In this document: one piece after another, positions 17,423-26,555 of the stretch
Position numbering within the stretch: position 1 is the stretch's first letter
Layout of the letters: each line of letters starts with the position of its first letter
DNA from: Defluviitaleaceae bacterium
GTDB lineage: Bacteria > Bacillota > Clostridia > Lachnospirales > WQUN01
Direction: 5' to 3'
NCBI GenBank assembly: GCA_009780315.1
Contig: WRAH01000001.1
Location: 62,001 to 126,000 of the forward strand
Length of the DNA: 64,000 bases
Program-made: the position numbers and the translations under genes
Notes under the pieces: model-generated
Databases searched by the model: none
The model's input: the letters and a program-made list of their open reading frames with translations, nothing else
What the model was told of the DNA's origin: nothing

Positions 17423-18748
17423 TTAATAAGTCTCCCCTTGAGGTGCGATAAAAGGCTGTAATGACGTTTCTTGTCCGCGAACGATTGGAAACCCTAATGC
17501 AAAGGCTTCTTCGATATCTAAAGTTTCCATGTCAAACCAGCTTAATTCATCAATGTGAAAATAATGTGCCAAACGGCGATAATGCACTACACGCCCATGG
17601 TCTACAGTTACCTCAATAGGTGCGGTAAGCGGTTCACGGCAGTTTGGTCCTGTATACCAACTGTACTCTAGCCAAAGGGGAAAATCGCCTACAGTCAGTC
17701 CAAAATAAAAAACATGAGCCGTTCCCGCTACATCATAGTCCATAAGAAAAGTCTCATTGATTACATTTGGGTCAGCATTGATAAATGCCAAAGCAGCAGA
17801 AAAATCAGATAATAAATTGCCCGGTGCTGTACGTCCTGCTGAACGATAACTTCTATACTCTAACACATCAAAAGGCAGATATCGCACCGTTGTATTTTGT
17901 CCTGTAAAAGTATAAACACCATCTACACCAGAAAATTGGTTCATTGTCGCAGGATTGCTGAAAAACACCCCAATTTGAGCGCGGATTGACGAGAATGTAG
18001 GGTCACCATGGGCAGCCAAGTGGGGATTATGAGATTCAATTGAATAGTAGTTAAATCCAACTTCTGCACGGGGTGCAAAATCATTGCCTACTGCAACAAA
18101 GTGCTTATCTTCTGCCTTAATGGGTGGAATATAGACTGTAAAATTTTCTATAGGATGATTACGCCCCCCCGGTGCTATTGAAAATTCCCACGCGTTTATG
18201 CCATCCATAAAAAATACCCGTACATTTGTATCAGTAGTCGTTGACGGTTGAACGGCTATTGAATTAAAGTGCATAACACCGTGGTTTGTTAAAGCTGTAC
18301 CATTACGCCGTCCCATGGACATTGCAAAGGTTTCTGCATCTATGGAAAAGGCATATTCATAAATGAATACAGGTCGGCTTTGTATACGAAAACGTCCTGC
18401 GGGGTTTGCAATTTCAACAGTACCAACAAAGTGACCATCATGAAAAATTGCCTCAATTGTATTAGCACCAAATTCCCATGCATCAGAAGTCTCTATGTCA
18501 CTATAGCGAATATTAAACCGTCCATCACCCGCACCATAAACAATACGGAAAGGCTGGGCCCACGCACTACGCCCATCTGGCACAGCAGGAGGAAACCTCG
18601 CTTCAAGATATAAAAAAAAGTTACGATTAGTCAAATTTACAAACCAAAGCTGACTTATTTGATAAACCGCAAGCCCCGCAAGTGCAATAATACATATAGA
18701 TTTTAAAGAAGAGATTATTTTCTTTAAATTTTTTTTTGAATTTTTCAC
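17423..18748 (-). CDS. yycH: YycH-like WalRK accessory protein
   Basis: 441 residues. It has a single N-terminal membrane segment (about 18-32) followed by LWFVNLTNRNFF, which resembles YycH/YycI proteins of clostridia. A long extracytoplasmic domain follows. The start is GTG, two bases after the walK stop, with its ribosome binding site (GAGGT) inside the end of walK, so expression is coupled. The role is inferred from position: YycH proteins act with YycI on the WalK sensor in the membrane. Confidence 0.7.
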   Translation of the reverse strand: MKNSKKNLKKIISSLKSICIIALAGLAVYQISQLWFVNLTNRNFFLYLEARFPPAVPDGRSAWAQPFRIVYGAGDGRFNIRYSDIETSDAWEFGANTIEAIFHDGHFVGTVEIANPAGRFRIQSRPVFIYEYAFSIDAETFAMSMGRRNGTALTNHGVMHFNSIAVQPSTTTDTNVRVFFMDGINAWEFSIAPGGRNHPIENFTVYIPPIKAEDKHFVAVGNDFAPRAEVGFNYYSIESHNPHLAAHGDPTFSSIRAQIGVFFSNPATMNQFSGVDGVYTFTGQNTTVRYLPFDVLEYRSYRSAGRTAPGNLLSDFSAALAFINADPNVINETFLMDYDVAGTAHVFYFGLTVGDFPLWLEYSWYTGPNCREPLTAPIEVTVDHGRVVHYRRLAHYFHIDELSWFDMETLDIEEAFALGFPIVRGQETSLQPFIAPQGETY

Positions 18749-18750
18749 CC

Positions 18751-20508
18751 TTATACCTCACTAAGCCTATTGAATCTTAGCACCATAGTCGTGCCCTGCC
18801 CCAATTGACTTGTGGCATAAACACGCCCGCCATGCTCTTCCATGATTTCCTTCACAATAGCCAGTCCAAGCCCAGTACCCCCCATTGCACGAGCGCGGGC
18901 TTTATCCACTCGGTAAAAACGCTCAAAAACACGATTTATGCTTTCCGGCGGAATACCTATGCCTTGGTCTTTTATAAACACGCGGAAATATTTTTCCGTG
19001 GTTTCAAGGGTTATTCGGATATTGGTATCTTCAGGACTATATTTTATAGAATTAGACAAAATATTGTATACCACTTGATTGATTCTGGCGGCATTGGCTT
19101 CGATAAAATATGGAGTTTTGGGCATTTCAAAGGTTATCACTTGCCCTTTTGTGTCCGCTTGAATACCTGCTTGTCTGATAGAAAGACGAATGAGTGCAAC
19201 AAGGTCTACCACGTCCATTTCAATAGAATACTGCTTCGAGTCAAGTCGCGAAAGCTCTAACAAATCAGTCACAAGAATAGACATGCGCTGTGCTTCATCA
19301 TCTATAACTTTTAAGAATTTCTTTGTAATTTCAGTATCATCTAACGCACCGTCTAAAAGGGTTTCAGAATATGTGCGGATAGAAGTAAGGGGCGTACGCA
19401 ATTCATGGGAGACATTTGCCACAAATTCCTTACGCATATTGTCTAGCTTTCTTTGACGTGAAATATCTTGTAAGACGATAAGATATCCGTCTACATCACC
19501 AAATTCACTGGAATATGCTGTTACTGTTGCAGAAAGATAAAATTCTCCTTCTTCATATATGGAATCACGTACATCCCCTGGACGCAAAGTTTTTACATCA
19601 TCTATATCAAAACCTAACAATGACAAGACATGACTTAAATGGGTAGTGCCTATGTTAATGCCATGTAAAAGTTCTGTACTGGCAGTATTTGCACGTTCTA
19701 AACGCCCCACGGCATCATATGCCAACATTCCCGCAGGTGTATTTGATAAGATGGCTTCACGTTTGTTTTTTTCACTTGCCATTTCGCTTAATGTGTGCCT
19801 AAGTTCGGATGCCATAAAGTTAAAGTCTTCAGCAAGGTCGCCGATTTCATCTTTACTTGCCACGTCTATTTTCCTAGAAAAATCACCAGAAGCAATGGCT
19901 TTAGCATGACGGCTAAGTGTTACAATTGGGTTTGTCAAACTATTCCCCACAAAAAACCACAAAATAACGGTGATTACAAGTGCAATAATCACCGACAATA
20001 CAAAATAAAATGTCATCCGAGAGAGCGTATCATTCATAAGATGTGCGCTGATACGCGTAAACACAATAAAATCTTCACCATCACGGCTTACAGGCATTGC
20101 AAAAGTAAGATATTGTTGCTCAACACCGTGTTGGTTAGGCAAAATACTACTTGAAGAAAAACTTTCTACCCCTGCCAAGGCTTCAATAACAGAGCTATCA
20201 TTAAAAGTCAAATATGGACTTACAAATTCTAAAGGAGCTATTGTTTGTCCTAAATTATTTAAAATCGCACCATCAATTTCATGTTCGCCCTGTCCAAACA
20301 TATACCATGACGCATCTAAAAAAGTGCCAAGTTCATAAACTTGTACAATACGCTCATTGATGGAAACTGCCTGACTACGCAGGCGGTCATGGGCATTACC
20401 AACTTCAATATCCCGCATTGCAAGCAACATAAATGTGCCGCTTACGGTCATAACAACCAAAACAACAGCGGCATAAATGACTATCAGCTTAGTCTTTATG
20501 CTTCTCAT
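18751..20508 (-). CDS. walK: WalK-type sensor histidine kinase
   Basis: 585 residues. N-terminal helix (about 8-30), extracytoplasmic sensor of about 130 residues, a second helix (about 160-183), then HAMP (NPIVTLSRHAKAIASGDFSR), a PAS region (about 250-355), the HisKA box with phosphoacceptor His368 in VSHELRTPL, N box NILSNSIKYSP, and G1/G2 boxes DQGIGIP and GTGLGLAIV. This is the WalK/YycG arrangement. It controls cell-wall hydrolase genes together with WalR in Firmicutes. walK starts inside walR (4-nt overlap, ATGA) and is followed immediately by yycH. Confidence 0.95.
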   Translation of the reverse strand: MRSIKTKLIVIYAAVVLVVMTVSGTFMLLAMRDIEVGNAHDRLRSQAVSINERIVQVYELGTFLDASWYMFGQGEHEIDGAILNNLGQTIAPLEFVSPYLTFNDSSVIEALAGVESFSSSSILPNQHGVEQQYLTFAMPVSRDGEDFIVFTRISAHLMNDTLSRMTFYFVLSVIIALVITVILWFFVGNSLTNPIVTLSRHAKAIASGDFSRKIDVASKDEIGDLAEDFNFMASELRHTLSEMASEKNKREAILSNTPAGMLAYDAVGRLERANTASTELLHGINIGTTHLSHVLSLLGFDIDDVKTLRPGDVRDSIYEEGEFYLSATVTAYSSEFGDVDGYLIVLQDISRQRKLDNMRKEFVANVSHELRTPLTSIRTYSETLLDGALDDTEITKKFLKVIDDEAQRMSILVTDLLELSRLDSKQYSIEMDVVDLVALIRLSIRQAGIQADTKGQVITFEMPKTPYFIEANAARINQVVYNILSNSIKYSPEDTNIRITLETTEKYFRVFIKDQGIGIPPESINRVFERFYRVDKARARAMGGTGLGLAIVKEIMEEHGGRVYATSQLGQGTTMVLRFNRLSEV

Positions 20509-21218
20509 TGCAAGCCGTCACCAAACTCCTGTGTAAAGTGATAACCCACCCCGCGTTTTGTTAAAATATATGTGGGCGCGTCTGGTGTAAATTCCAATTT
20601 TGTACGAAGACGGCGTATGGTTACATCAACCGTGCGTACATCACCAAAATACTCATAACCCCATACTTTTTCCAATAGGGCTTCACGAGTGAAAACATGC
20701 TTATTTTGGGTAGCTAGAAATTTCACAAGCTCAAACTCTCTGCGGGTTAAATCTACAGTTTCACCTGCGCGTTTTACTTCATACATATCAAGGTCAAGGG
20801 TTAATTCACCAAAAATTAAACGGCTACTCGCACTTTGGGGCATTGTGCCTGGAGTATGCCCCCTGCGAAGGTTTGCCATGACACGCGCAAGCATTTCTCG
20901 CACGCCAAAAGGCTTTGTAATATAATCATCTGCGCCAAGCTCGAAACTTAGCACTTTGTCAGACTCTTCCGCCTTTGCTGTAAGCATAATCACTGGCACT
21001 TGTGATACTTTGCGCAAGCGTTTACATACTTCATAACCGTCTAAAAACGGCATCATAATATCTAATATGACCAAATCGGGATTTTCTGACAGTGCTAATT
21101 CAAGTCCTTTTTTTCCGTCATTGGCTTCTATGGTTTCATATCCTGCTTTTCTTAAATTGTAAGATAAAATATCTACAATCGCTGCTTCATCATCGACTAT
21201 CAATATTTTTGCGGGCAT
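20505..21218 (-). CDS. walR: WalR-type response regulator
   Basis: 237 residues. The receiver has DDE at 10-12, phosphoacceptor Asp53 in VILDIMMPFLDG, and KPFG near 103. The OmpR-type winged helix ends with VRTVDVTIRRLRTKLE and TKRGVGYHF, very close to WalR/YycF. It binds WalR boxes upstream of cell-wall genes; in B. subtilis it is essential. The gene begins 3 nt after the LysM/G5 gene, and its stop overlaps walK. Confidence 0.95.
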   Translation of the reverse strand: MPAKILIVDDEAAIVDILSYNLRKAGYETIEANDGKKGLELALSENPDLVILDIMMPFLDGYEVCKRLRKVSQVPVIMLTAKAEESDKVLSFELGADDYITKPFGVREMLARVMANLRRGHTPGTMPQSASSRLIFGELTLDLDMYEVKRAGETVDLTRREFELVKFLATQNKHVFTREALLEKVWGYEYFGDVRTVDVTIRRLRTKLEFTPDAPTYILTKRGVGYHFTQEFGDGLQ

Positions 21219-21221
21219 TAT

Positions 21222-22508
21222 TTAATCATCTCCATTTTCGTCTTGTGGTGGCAAACTACCCATTTCAACGATATGTGTAATTGGCTCACTAATGACTATT
21301 GAATCTAGGACTTCACGGTCTACCTCTTCCCAGTTTATGCGCGTTATACGCGTTTGGGCATGTTCCTCGCCTGGGCGACCTTGTTGAATGGTTCGTACTT
21401 CAGCAGGTGCAAGATGCGGATTGTGAATTTGCTGAACAGGCATGGGAATTTCTTGTGACTGACTGGTATAGTCAAAAGAACGCACATTCAACAAAGGAAC
21501 AGTGGTGTAAACTTGCAAACTTTGCCCAATCGACAATACTGTCGTGCGGGTTATTCCTGGGTTATGCATTTCAATTGTGTCAATCAGTATACCAAACCGC
21601 TGGGCAATTAGCCCCAAAGTGTCTCCGCTTTGAACCGTATAAGAAACAATCGCACCTTCCTGACGATCCATTCTTCGCACTGCATCTTGTATAGTGTCAA
21701 ACACAAAGTTTGTAGGGTCAACAAAGCGTGTTTCAAGCCGCCAGTCTTCTACAAATTCAGCACGGACAGTCAGACCATCTATAGCAAAATTACTTTGCAT
21801 TTGATGCTCTACTACCTGAACATCTGCCATACTGCGCATGGTAGCTTCTAAATTATTATTCACAAAAATGTTTATTGCCGCTATTTCATAAGTAAAGCCG
21901 TATTGCGGAGTGGTTAAACGGGTCAGCATTTCGCCAAGAGCCATGCGGTCTTGAACAGCCGCACGTGTCTCACGAAGGGTTAATCTTTCGTTGACAATCA
22001 CATCAACGCCGCCAAGGTTAAACTCCAACTGCCCAACTGCCATATCATGAAAACGCTCAGAATCCATATCTGGAAGAATGTTTATATAACCTACATGTTG
22101 CTCATCTAAATACACAGCAAAGGCGTTATCTGTAAAAATTTGCGTAATCAATATGATTACGATTGCCAATGCAGTCAAACCGATTATCCCTAAAATAGAA
22201 AATAGCTTCACTTTCGGATTCAGTTGAAAAGAAGGCGCAGAACGCCGTGATACAGGTCTGCGTGATTTTGGTGGTGAAGCATGTCTTTTTGATGGGCGCG
22301 GCGGCTTTTTTTGCGATGGGGGAACATCACGAGAAGCCCCTCTAGGAGGAGGGGCTGTTTCAGTGTCAATCATCGGAAGAGACTTATTATTGCGTCGTCT
22401 GCTTCGGGGAAGTTCAAGCTCATCTGGATTTATATAATCAGGTGCGTCAAGCTGAACTGGTTTAGGGGGTGATTTGTACCCACCTTTATTGGAATCGTCT
22501 CTAGGCAA
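21222..22508 (-). CDS. Membrane-anchored LysM and G5 domain protein (no peptidase)
   Basis: 428 residues. A long Pro- and Arg-rich cytoplasmic N-terminus (about 1-97) precedes one membrane helix (LFSILGIIGLTALAIVIILI, about 101-120). Outside are a domain of about 150 residues, a LysM domain (SYTVQSGDTLGLIAQRFGI, about 285-335) and a G5 domain (IPMPVQQIHN, then VRTIQQGRPGEE, ending ITHIVEMGS). In related clostridial loci this position often encodes a LysM-G5-M23 endopeptidase; no M23 domain follows here. Start is TTG with GAGGTGAT. It probably binds peptidoglycan; a WalK ligand or scaffold role is inference from its place directly before walR. Confidence 0.8.
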   Translation of the reverse strand: MPRDDSNKGGYKSPPKPVQLDAPDYINPDELELPRSRRRNNKSLPMIDTETAPPPRGASRDVPPSQKKPPRPSKRHASPPKSRRPVSRRSAPSFQLNPKVKLFSILGIIGLTALAIVIILITQIFTDNAFAVYLDEQHVGYINILPDMDSERFHDMAVGQLEFNLGGVDVIVNERLTLRETRAAVQDRMALGEMLTRLTTPQYGFTYEIAAINIFVNNNLEATMRSMADVQVVEHQMQSNFAIDGLTVRAEFVEDWRLETRFVDPTNFVFDTIQDAVRRMDRQEGAIVSYTVQSGDTLGLIAQRFGILIDTIEMHNPGITRTTVLSIGQSLQVYTTVPLLNVRSFDYTSQSQEIPMPVQQIHNPHLAPAEVRTIQQGRPGEEHAQTRITRINWEEVDREVLDSIVISEPITHIVEMGSLPPQDENGDD

Positions 22509-22578
22509 AAATCATCACCTCGCTTAAATGGGATATTCCCCCAAATCCCATCATTATTTCATGGTTTAGCGTTCTAGT

Positions 22579-24552
22579 CTATGGTAGTACAGTAATAGAT
22601 TGAGCCACATTTGACTGTGGTGCAGTCATGACCACATGCACATTCATGTTGACACGAAGGTCTGCAAAAACAAGGGTTGTACCGCCGCGGGTCATTGTTG
22701 TAGATGTATTGGTTTGTATTGTATGGGTGGTTTGGCTTGTACCTTGCCCAGAAACAACTACAATCGAACCATCTGCGCGGATAGATTGAATGAAACCTAG
22801 TACAACTGGGTTTTGACCTTGGGTACTGCCCATGATTGTAATTTCAATAACTTCACGGCTATCCAATGCAATTTCAAGTTGCATTCCTATACGCAATGTA
22901 TAGATGTCAAAAATACCAGGCATTACGATGAGCGTTACCAAATTTCCATCTGGATTTAAAATCGTAATTTCAGCATTGCGTTCAGTGATACGAATTTCTG
23001 TCAACCGTCCTGATGTGTTAGAGCGGATACCTGTTGCGGCAACAGATAAAAGACGGTCAAACTCCACATAAGCTACAATGTTGTCACCAATACGCAGGTC
23101 GCTCCAACTAAGATTGTGAACATGACCCCGCGTAAAGGTTGTGCCTGAAGTTGCCCTAAGTTCATAAGTTGTTCCCGATTCTACTTGAACCGTTAAAGTT
23201 GGATTTCCGCCGACAGTATCCGCAGGGCGCGCTTCAATCAGTTCACCGCGAATTGTACGTTCACGTTCCATAAGTTCCATTTCATAAATGACACCGCCAG
23301 AAAATCCAAAGAATACAATGTCATTGACTTGTACATATCTAAGATAGGTTGCTTCACCGCCACGTGTAATCGTGGCATTGGGTGCAACGCTGAAAATACG
23401 TGACTCATTGATAACTTGCCCAATAATATTGACACGTTGCGTACGAATGGTAATGGTTTGGGGTGTCAAGGTTATATTTTCAACAAAACCTTCATCAACT
23501 TGCAGTGTTGCTGATGGTGTTGTAGGTTGTGTTGGTGTAGTCGCAGGTGTATCCGCATGGCTTGCACGAATACTCAAAATCTGACGCTGTGCATTCACTA
23601 AAACAGTTGCAGTCATGCCAGATTGTAAAAAAGATGCTGTTCTTTGTACATTGTCAACCATAATGACTGCATTGGATGCAAAAGAAAAAGTTTCTGTACC
23701 CCCAGCAGAGGTGATGGTCACTTGGGTGTCGTGGTGCATTGCAGTAATTGTTCCGTTAATGGTTACAACACCGCCGCCTTGGTTTGTGCCTTGTTGTGTA
23801 GTAGTTTGGCGGTTGGCAAGGGCATTAAAGAAAACTGTTGCCATTTGCGCACGGGTAAAATGCCCTGCTGGGTCAAAATTTCCGCCGCCACCTTGAATTA
23901 TACCTTCATTTCTTGCATGGTAAACATATCTGCGAAATGCAATGTTAATTTGGGCATCATCAGCAAATGGATTGGGCTGAGGGAGTGTAAGCAGTTGTGC
24001 TTGAGAAGAATCTCCAATGAGACGCACTGTCCATGCAATGGCTTCTTGGCGGGTTAATAAAGGACGTTGTTCAGCTTGCCCAACACGGGTTACAAAATTT
24101 TGAACATCTGTCTGGGTCAAAATTCCGCGATACATTAAGAATGCTATTTCTCTATTTGCGCCAGAAATCCATCCGCTTGAAAATTGACTTGCCATGTTTT
24201 CTAAAAAGGGCATATTTTGCGCCTCTGCACGAGCAAAAACAGCTTGCTCATCAGGAGGCAATAATTCTGTTAAGTGACGGAATCCTGCTGCCATTGCAAA
24301 AATTTGTGCCGCTTCAAATTTGTTTAATGTATTATTGGGGTTAAAATTGCCTGCGGCGTTGCCTATCATAAACGCACCAATACCATTGTTGGGGTCAGAT
24401 ACCCAATTGATGGCTTCAAATGCAAAATGGTTTGGCGGGACATCATTAAATCTTTGGGCTGGATTCACCGCCATGACAGGTAAAATAGACCCAATTGTCA
24501 TAAGTACGATAAGTGCAAATGCAACGATACTGTTACGCTTGTTAAAAATCAT
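22579..24552 (-). CDS. S-layer homology (SLH) domain surface protein
   Basis: 657 residues. A signal peptide ends near VMA (residue 29). Three SLH domains follow: RFNDVPPNHFAFEAINWV (about 34-90), a diverged middle one (about 115-175) and NPFADDAQINIAFRRYVY with GNFDPAGHFTRAQMATVFF (about 195-250). SLH trios bind pyruvylated secondary cell-wall polymer. The remaining 400 residues are repeated beta-rich segments containing ITRGGEATYLRYV, FTRGHVHNLSWSDLRIGD and MTRGGTTLVFADLRVN, each about 100 residues, which look like tandem small barrels. The start overlaps the ispE stop (ATGA). Confidence 0.9.
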   Translation of the reverse strand: MIFNKRNSIVAFALIVLMTIGSILPVMAVNPAQRFNDVPPNHFAFEAINWVSDPNNGIGAFMIGNAAGNFNPNNTLNKFEAAQIFAMAAGFRHLTELLPPDEQAVFARAEAQNMPFLENMASQFSSGWISGANREIAFLMYRGILTQTDVQNFVTRVGQAEQRPLLTRQEAIAWTVRLIGDSSQAQLLTLPQPNPFADDAQINIAFRRYVYHARNEGIIQGGGGNFDPAGHFTRAQMATVFFNALANRQTTTQQGTNQGGGVVTINGTITAMHHDTQVTITSAGGTETFSFASNAVIMVDNVQRTASFLQSGMTATVLVNAQRQILSIRASHADTPATTPTQPTTPSATLQVDEGFVENITLTPQTITIRTQRVNIIGQVINESRIFSVAPNATITRGGEATYLRYVQVNDIVFFGFSGGVIYEMELMERERTIRGELIEARPADTVGGNPTLTVQVESGTTYELRATSGTTFTRGHVHNLSWSDLRIGDNIVAYVEFDRLLSVAATGIRSNTSGRLTEIRITERNAEITILNPDGNLVTLIVMPGIFDIYTLRIGMQLEIALDSREVIEITIMGSTQGQNPVVLGFIQSIRADGSIVVVSGQGTSQTTHTIQTNTSTTMTRGGTTLVFADLRVNMNVHVVMTAPQSNVAQSITVLP

Positions 24553-25412
24553 GTTAATTCATTCCCTTCTGGGTAAGTTAAATAAGTAGATTTTTTTTCA
24601 TTTTTAAATTTATCATAAGCCACTTGGGCTTTATTTTTGTCTTCAAAGTATGCAAACACTGCCGAACCTGTACCACTCATTGCCGCACCCAATGCACCAA
24701 AAGATTCAAGGGCGTGGATGATTTGAGAAATTTCTGGGTGCATTTGGGTTGTCACTTGCGTAAAAGTGTTAAACAATGCACGAGAAATTCCTTGGATATC
24801 TTTTGTCTTTAACCCAGTTGTCATGCGATTAAGTTTATCTTGCCCTATGGAACGGTTTTTTACTGCATCAAGTCGGTTGTAAACATCTGCCGTAGATACA
24901 TGAATATTTGGACATACCAGCAGAATATAGCATGACGGGTGGGCTGGAAGTGGGGTAAGTATTTCACCAATGCCTTCCGCCAACGCAGTTCCACCCATGA
25001 TACAAAACGGAACATCTGCCCCCAAAGTTCCACCAAATTGTAGAATTTTTCTTAATGGAATGTCAAGTTCAAAAAGTGTGTTTATACCTTTTAAAGTTGC
25101 CGCACAATCACTGCTGCCACCTGCAAGTCCTGCACCCACAGGAATTTTCTTAGTGAGTTCAATATAAATGGGTTGATTGATGTGATATTCACGAATCAAA
25201 AGATTAGCGGCTTTGACAATCAAATTTGATTCATCGGTTGGAAGTGTTGGGTCATTGCAAACCAGCTTAACCCCATTAAAGCCTTCCCCTTTACAAATCG
25301 TAAGTTCATCGCATAAATCTAAACTTTGCATGACAGAAATAATGTCATGATACCCATTTGTCCGCTTGCCCAGCACATCTAGATAAAGGTTAATTTTGGC
25401 ATGAGCACGCAC
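24549..25412 (-). CDS. ispE: 4-diphosphocytidyl-2-C-methyl-D-erythritol kinase
   Basis: 287 residues from GTG 25412. IspE phosphorylates CDP-ME in the non-mevalonate isoprenoid pathway. The GHMP kinase motifs are present: AHAKINLYLDVLGKR at the N-terminus, PVGAGLAGGSSDCAATL (ATP loop), and a late GAAMSGTGSAVFAYF. The open frame extends 45 codons upstream, but that part overlaps rpsI and a hairpin and shows no conserved residues; the conserved domain begins right at the GTG. A run of Gs 9 nt upstream may be the ribosome binding site. The stop overlaps the SLH gene start. Confidence 0.92.
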   Translation of the reverse strand: MRAHAKINLYLDVLGKRTNGYHDIISVMQSLDLCDELTICKGEGFNGVKLVCNDPTLPTDESNLIVKAANLLIREYHINQPIYIELTKKIPVGAGLAGGSSDCAATLKGINTLFELDIPLRKILQFGGTLGADVPFCIMGGTALAEGIGEILTPLPAHPSCYILLVCPNIHVSTADVYNRLDAVKNRSIGQDKLNRMTTGLKTKDIQGISRALFNTFTQVTTQMHPEISQIIHALESFGALGAAMSGTGSAVFAYFEDKNKAQVAYDKFKNEKKSTYLTYPEGNELT

Positions 25413-25418
25413 CTGTAC

Positions 25419-25444
25419 AAAACCCCCGGCGACAGGCCAGGGGC
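25419..25444 (-). terminator. Weak terminator between rpsI and ispE
   Basis: On the minus strand CCCC-T-GGC, loop CTGTC, GCC-GGGGG, then TTTT. A seven-pair GC stem with one bulge and a short U tract. It ends 6 nt before the ispE GTG, so it could limit readthrough from the ribosomal operon into ispE and the wall-gene cluster. Confidence 0.5.
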
Positions 25445-25500
25445 TTTGATAAGGGAATCGAAAGTCCAACGCGAGGGGACACGCTGGAAAAGATGAAATA

Positions 25501-25893
25501 TTAGCGTTTTGAGAACTGTGGCGCACGACGAGCCCCTTTAAGACCATATTTTTTACGTTCTTTCATGCGAGGGTCTCTGGTAAGAAAACCTGCTTTTTTA
25601 AGGGGTGCGCGGAAATCACCGTCTGCAATTAGCAGTGCGCGAGAAATGCCATGACGAATTGCACCGGCCTGCCCAGTGTAGCCTCCGCCAAAAACATTTA
25701 CTTTTACATCATATTTGCCAAGCATGTTTGTCAACTCAAGAGGTTGACGAACAATGAGTTTAAGTGTATCAAGACCAAAATAGTCATCAATACCACGTTT
25801 ATTTATTGTGATATTTCCCTTGCCTGGCAAGAGATACACACGGGCAACCGCGCTTTTTCTTCTGCCGGTGCCATAATAAGAAACTGATGCCAT
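25501..25893 (-). CDS. rpsI: 30S ribosomal protein S9
   Basis: 130 residues, full length. Starts [16 protein letters not shown] and ends with the invariant basic tail [17 protein letters not shown], whose terminal KR reaches the P-site tRNA in the ribosome. RAL and [20 protein letters not shown] are present. It follows rplM by 14 nt, the standard rplM-rpsI pair. Confidence 0.98.
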   Translation of the reverse strand: MASVSYYGTGRRKSAVARVYLLPGKGNITINKRGIDDYFGLDTLKLIVRQPLELTNMLGKYDVKVNVFGGGYTGQAGAIRHGISRALLIADGDFRAPLKKAGFLTRDPRMKERKKYGLKGARRAPQFSKR

Positions 25894-25907
25894 ATTTTAT
25901 GAACTCC

Positions 25908-26351
25908 TTATTTTTTCGTATTTAGAGCCAAAACTTCGGGCTTTTGTGCCTGATGATTATGCTCAGAGCCGGCGTATACATGAAACTTTGAGAACATTTT
26001 ACGACCAAGATTATTTTTTGGAAGCATTCCCTTAACAGCATGTGAAAGTACAAACTCTGGCTTGTTTTTCATCATATCTTTAAGTTTAGTTTCCTTTTTG
26101 CCACCAATGTGACCAGAATATCTTATATAAGTTTTTTGGTCCATTTTGCGGCCGGTGACTTTAACTTTATCAACATTGATAACAATGACATAATCGCCAG
26201 TGTCCACAGATGGGCTAAAGGTTGGTTTATGCTTACCGCGGAGAATGTGTGCGATTTGAGATGAAAGGCGACCCAAGTTTTGGTCAGCGGCATCTACAAC
26301 AAACCACTTCCGCTCGACTTCATGGGGCTTTGTAATATGGGTGGTGCGCAT
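25908..26351 (-). CDS. rplM: 50S ribosomal protein L13
   Basis: 147 residues. Core motifs: [47 protein letters not shown], and [15 protein letters not shown] place the start at ATG 26351, with GGAGG at 26357-26361. The frame extends to a TTG at 26363, but that would put the ribosome binding site inside the gene. A promoter candidate lies at 26423-26451. Confidence 0.98.
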   Translation of the reverse strand: MRTTHITKPHEVERKWFVVDAADQNLGRLSSQIAHILRGKHKPTFSPSVDTGDYVIVINVDKVKVTGRKMDQKTYIRYSGHIGGKKETKLKDMMKNKPEFVLSHAVKGMLPKNNLGRKMFSKFHVYAGSEHNHQAQKPEVLALNTKK

Positions 26352-26422
26352 GAGAACCTCCAAAGTGTTGAATAATATGAAATTAGAAGCATTTTGTAAA
26401 TCCGGGGCTAGGATTCTGAATT

Positions 26423-26451
26423 ATGTTAGCCCAAAACTTAGAAAAAGTCAA
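26423..26451 (-). promoter_or_regulatory. Promoter for rplM-rpsI
   Basis: TTGACT, 17 bp, TAACAT on the minus strand, giving a leader of about 65 nt before the rplM start. The -35 matches 5 of 6 and the -10 4 of 6 consensus bases. Confidence 0.5.
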
Positions 26452-26555
26452 GACAAAAATGAAATTATAGTATACAATATACCCTGTCTACATTGTGCAA
26501 CGTGCAATGTCCGTAGCAAAGCAGAGGAAGCAAACAAAGGAAGGAACGATGTAAT

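Noticed and set aside
22527..22549. ATGGGAT/ATCCCAT hairpin between the SLH and LysM/G5 genes
   Set aside because: Only 7 pairs with a 9-10-nt loop and no T run; too weak to call.
25413..25547. 45-codon N-terminal extension of ispE
   Set aside because: It overlaps rpsI and a hairpin and shows no IspE conservation.
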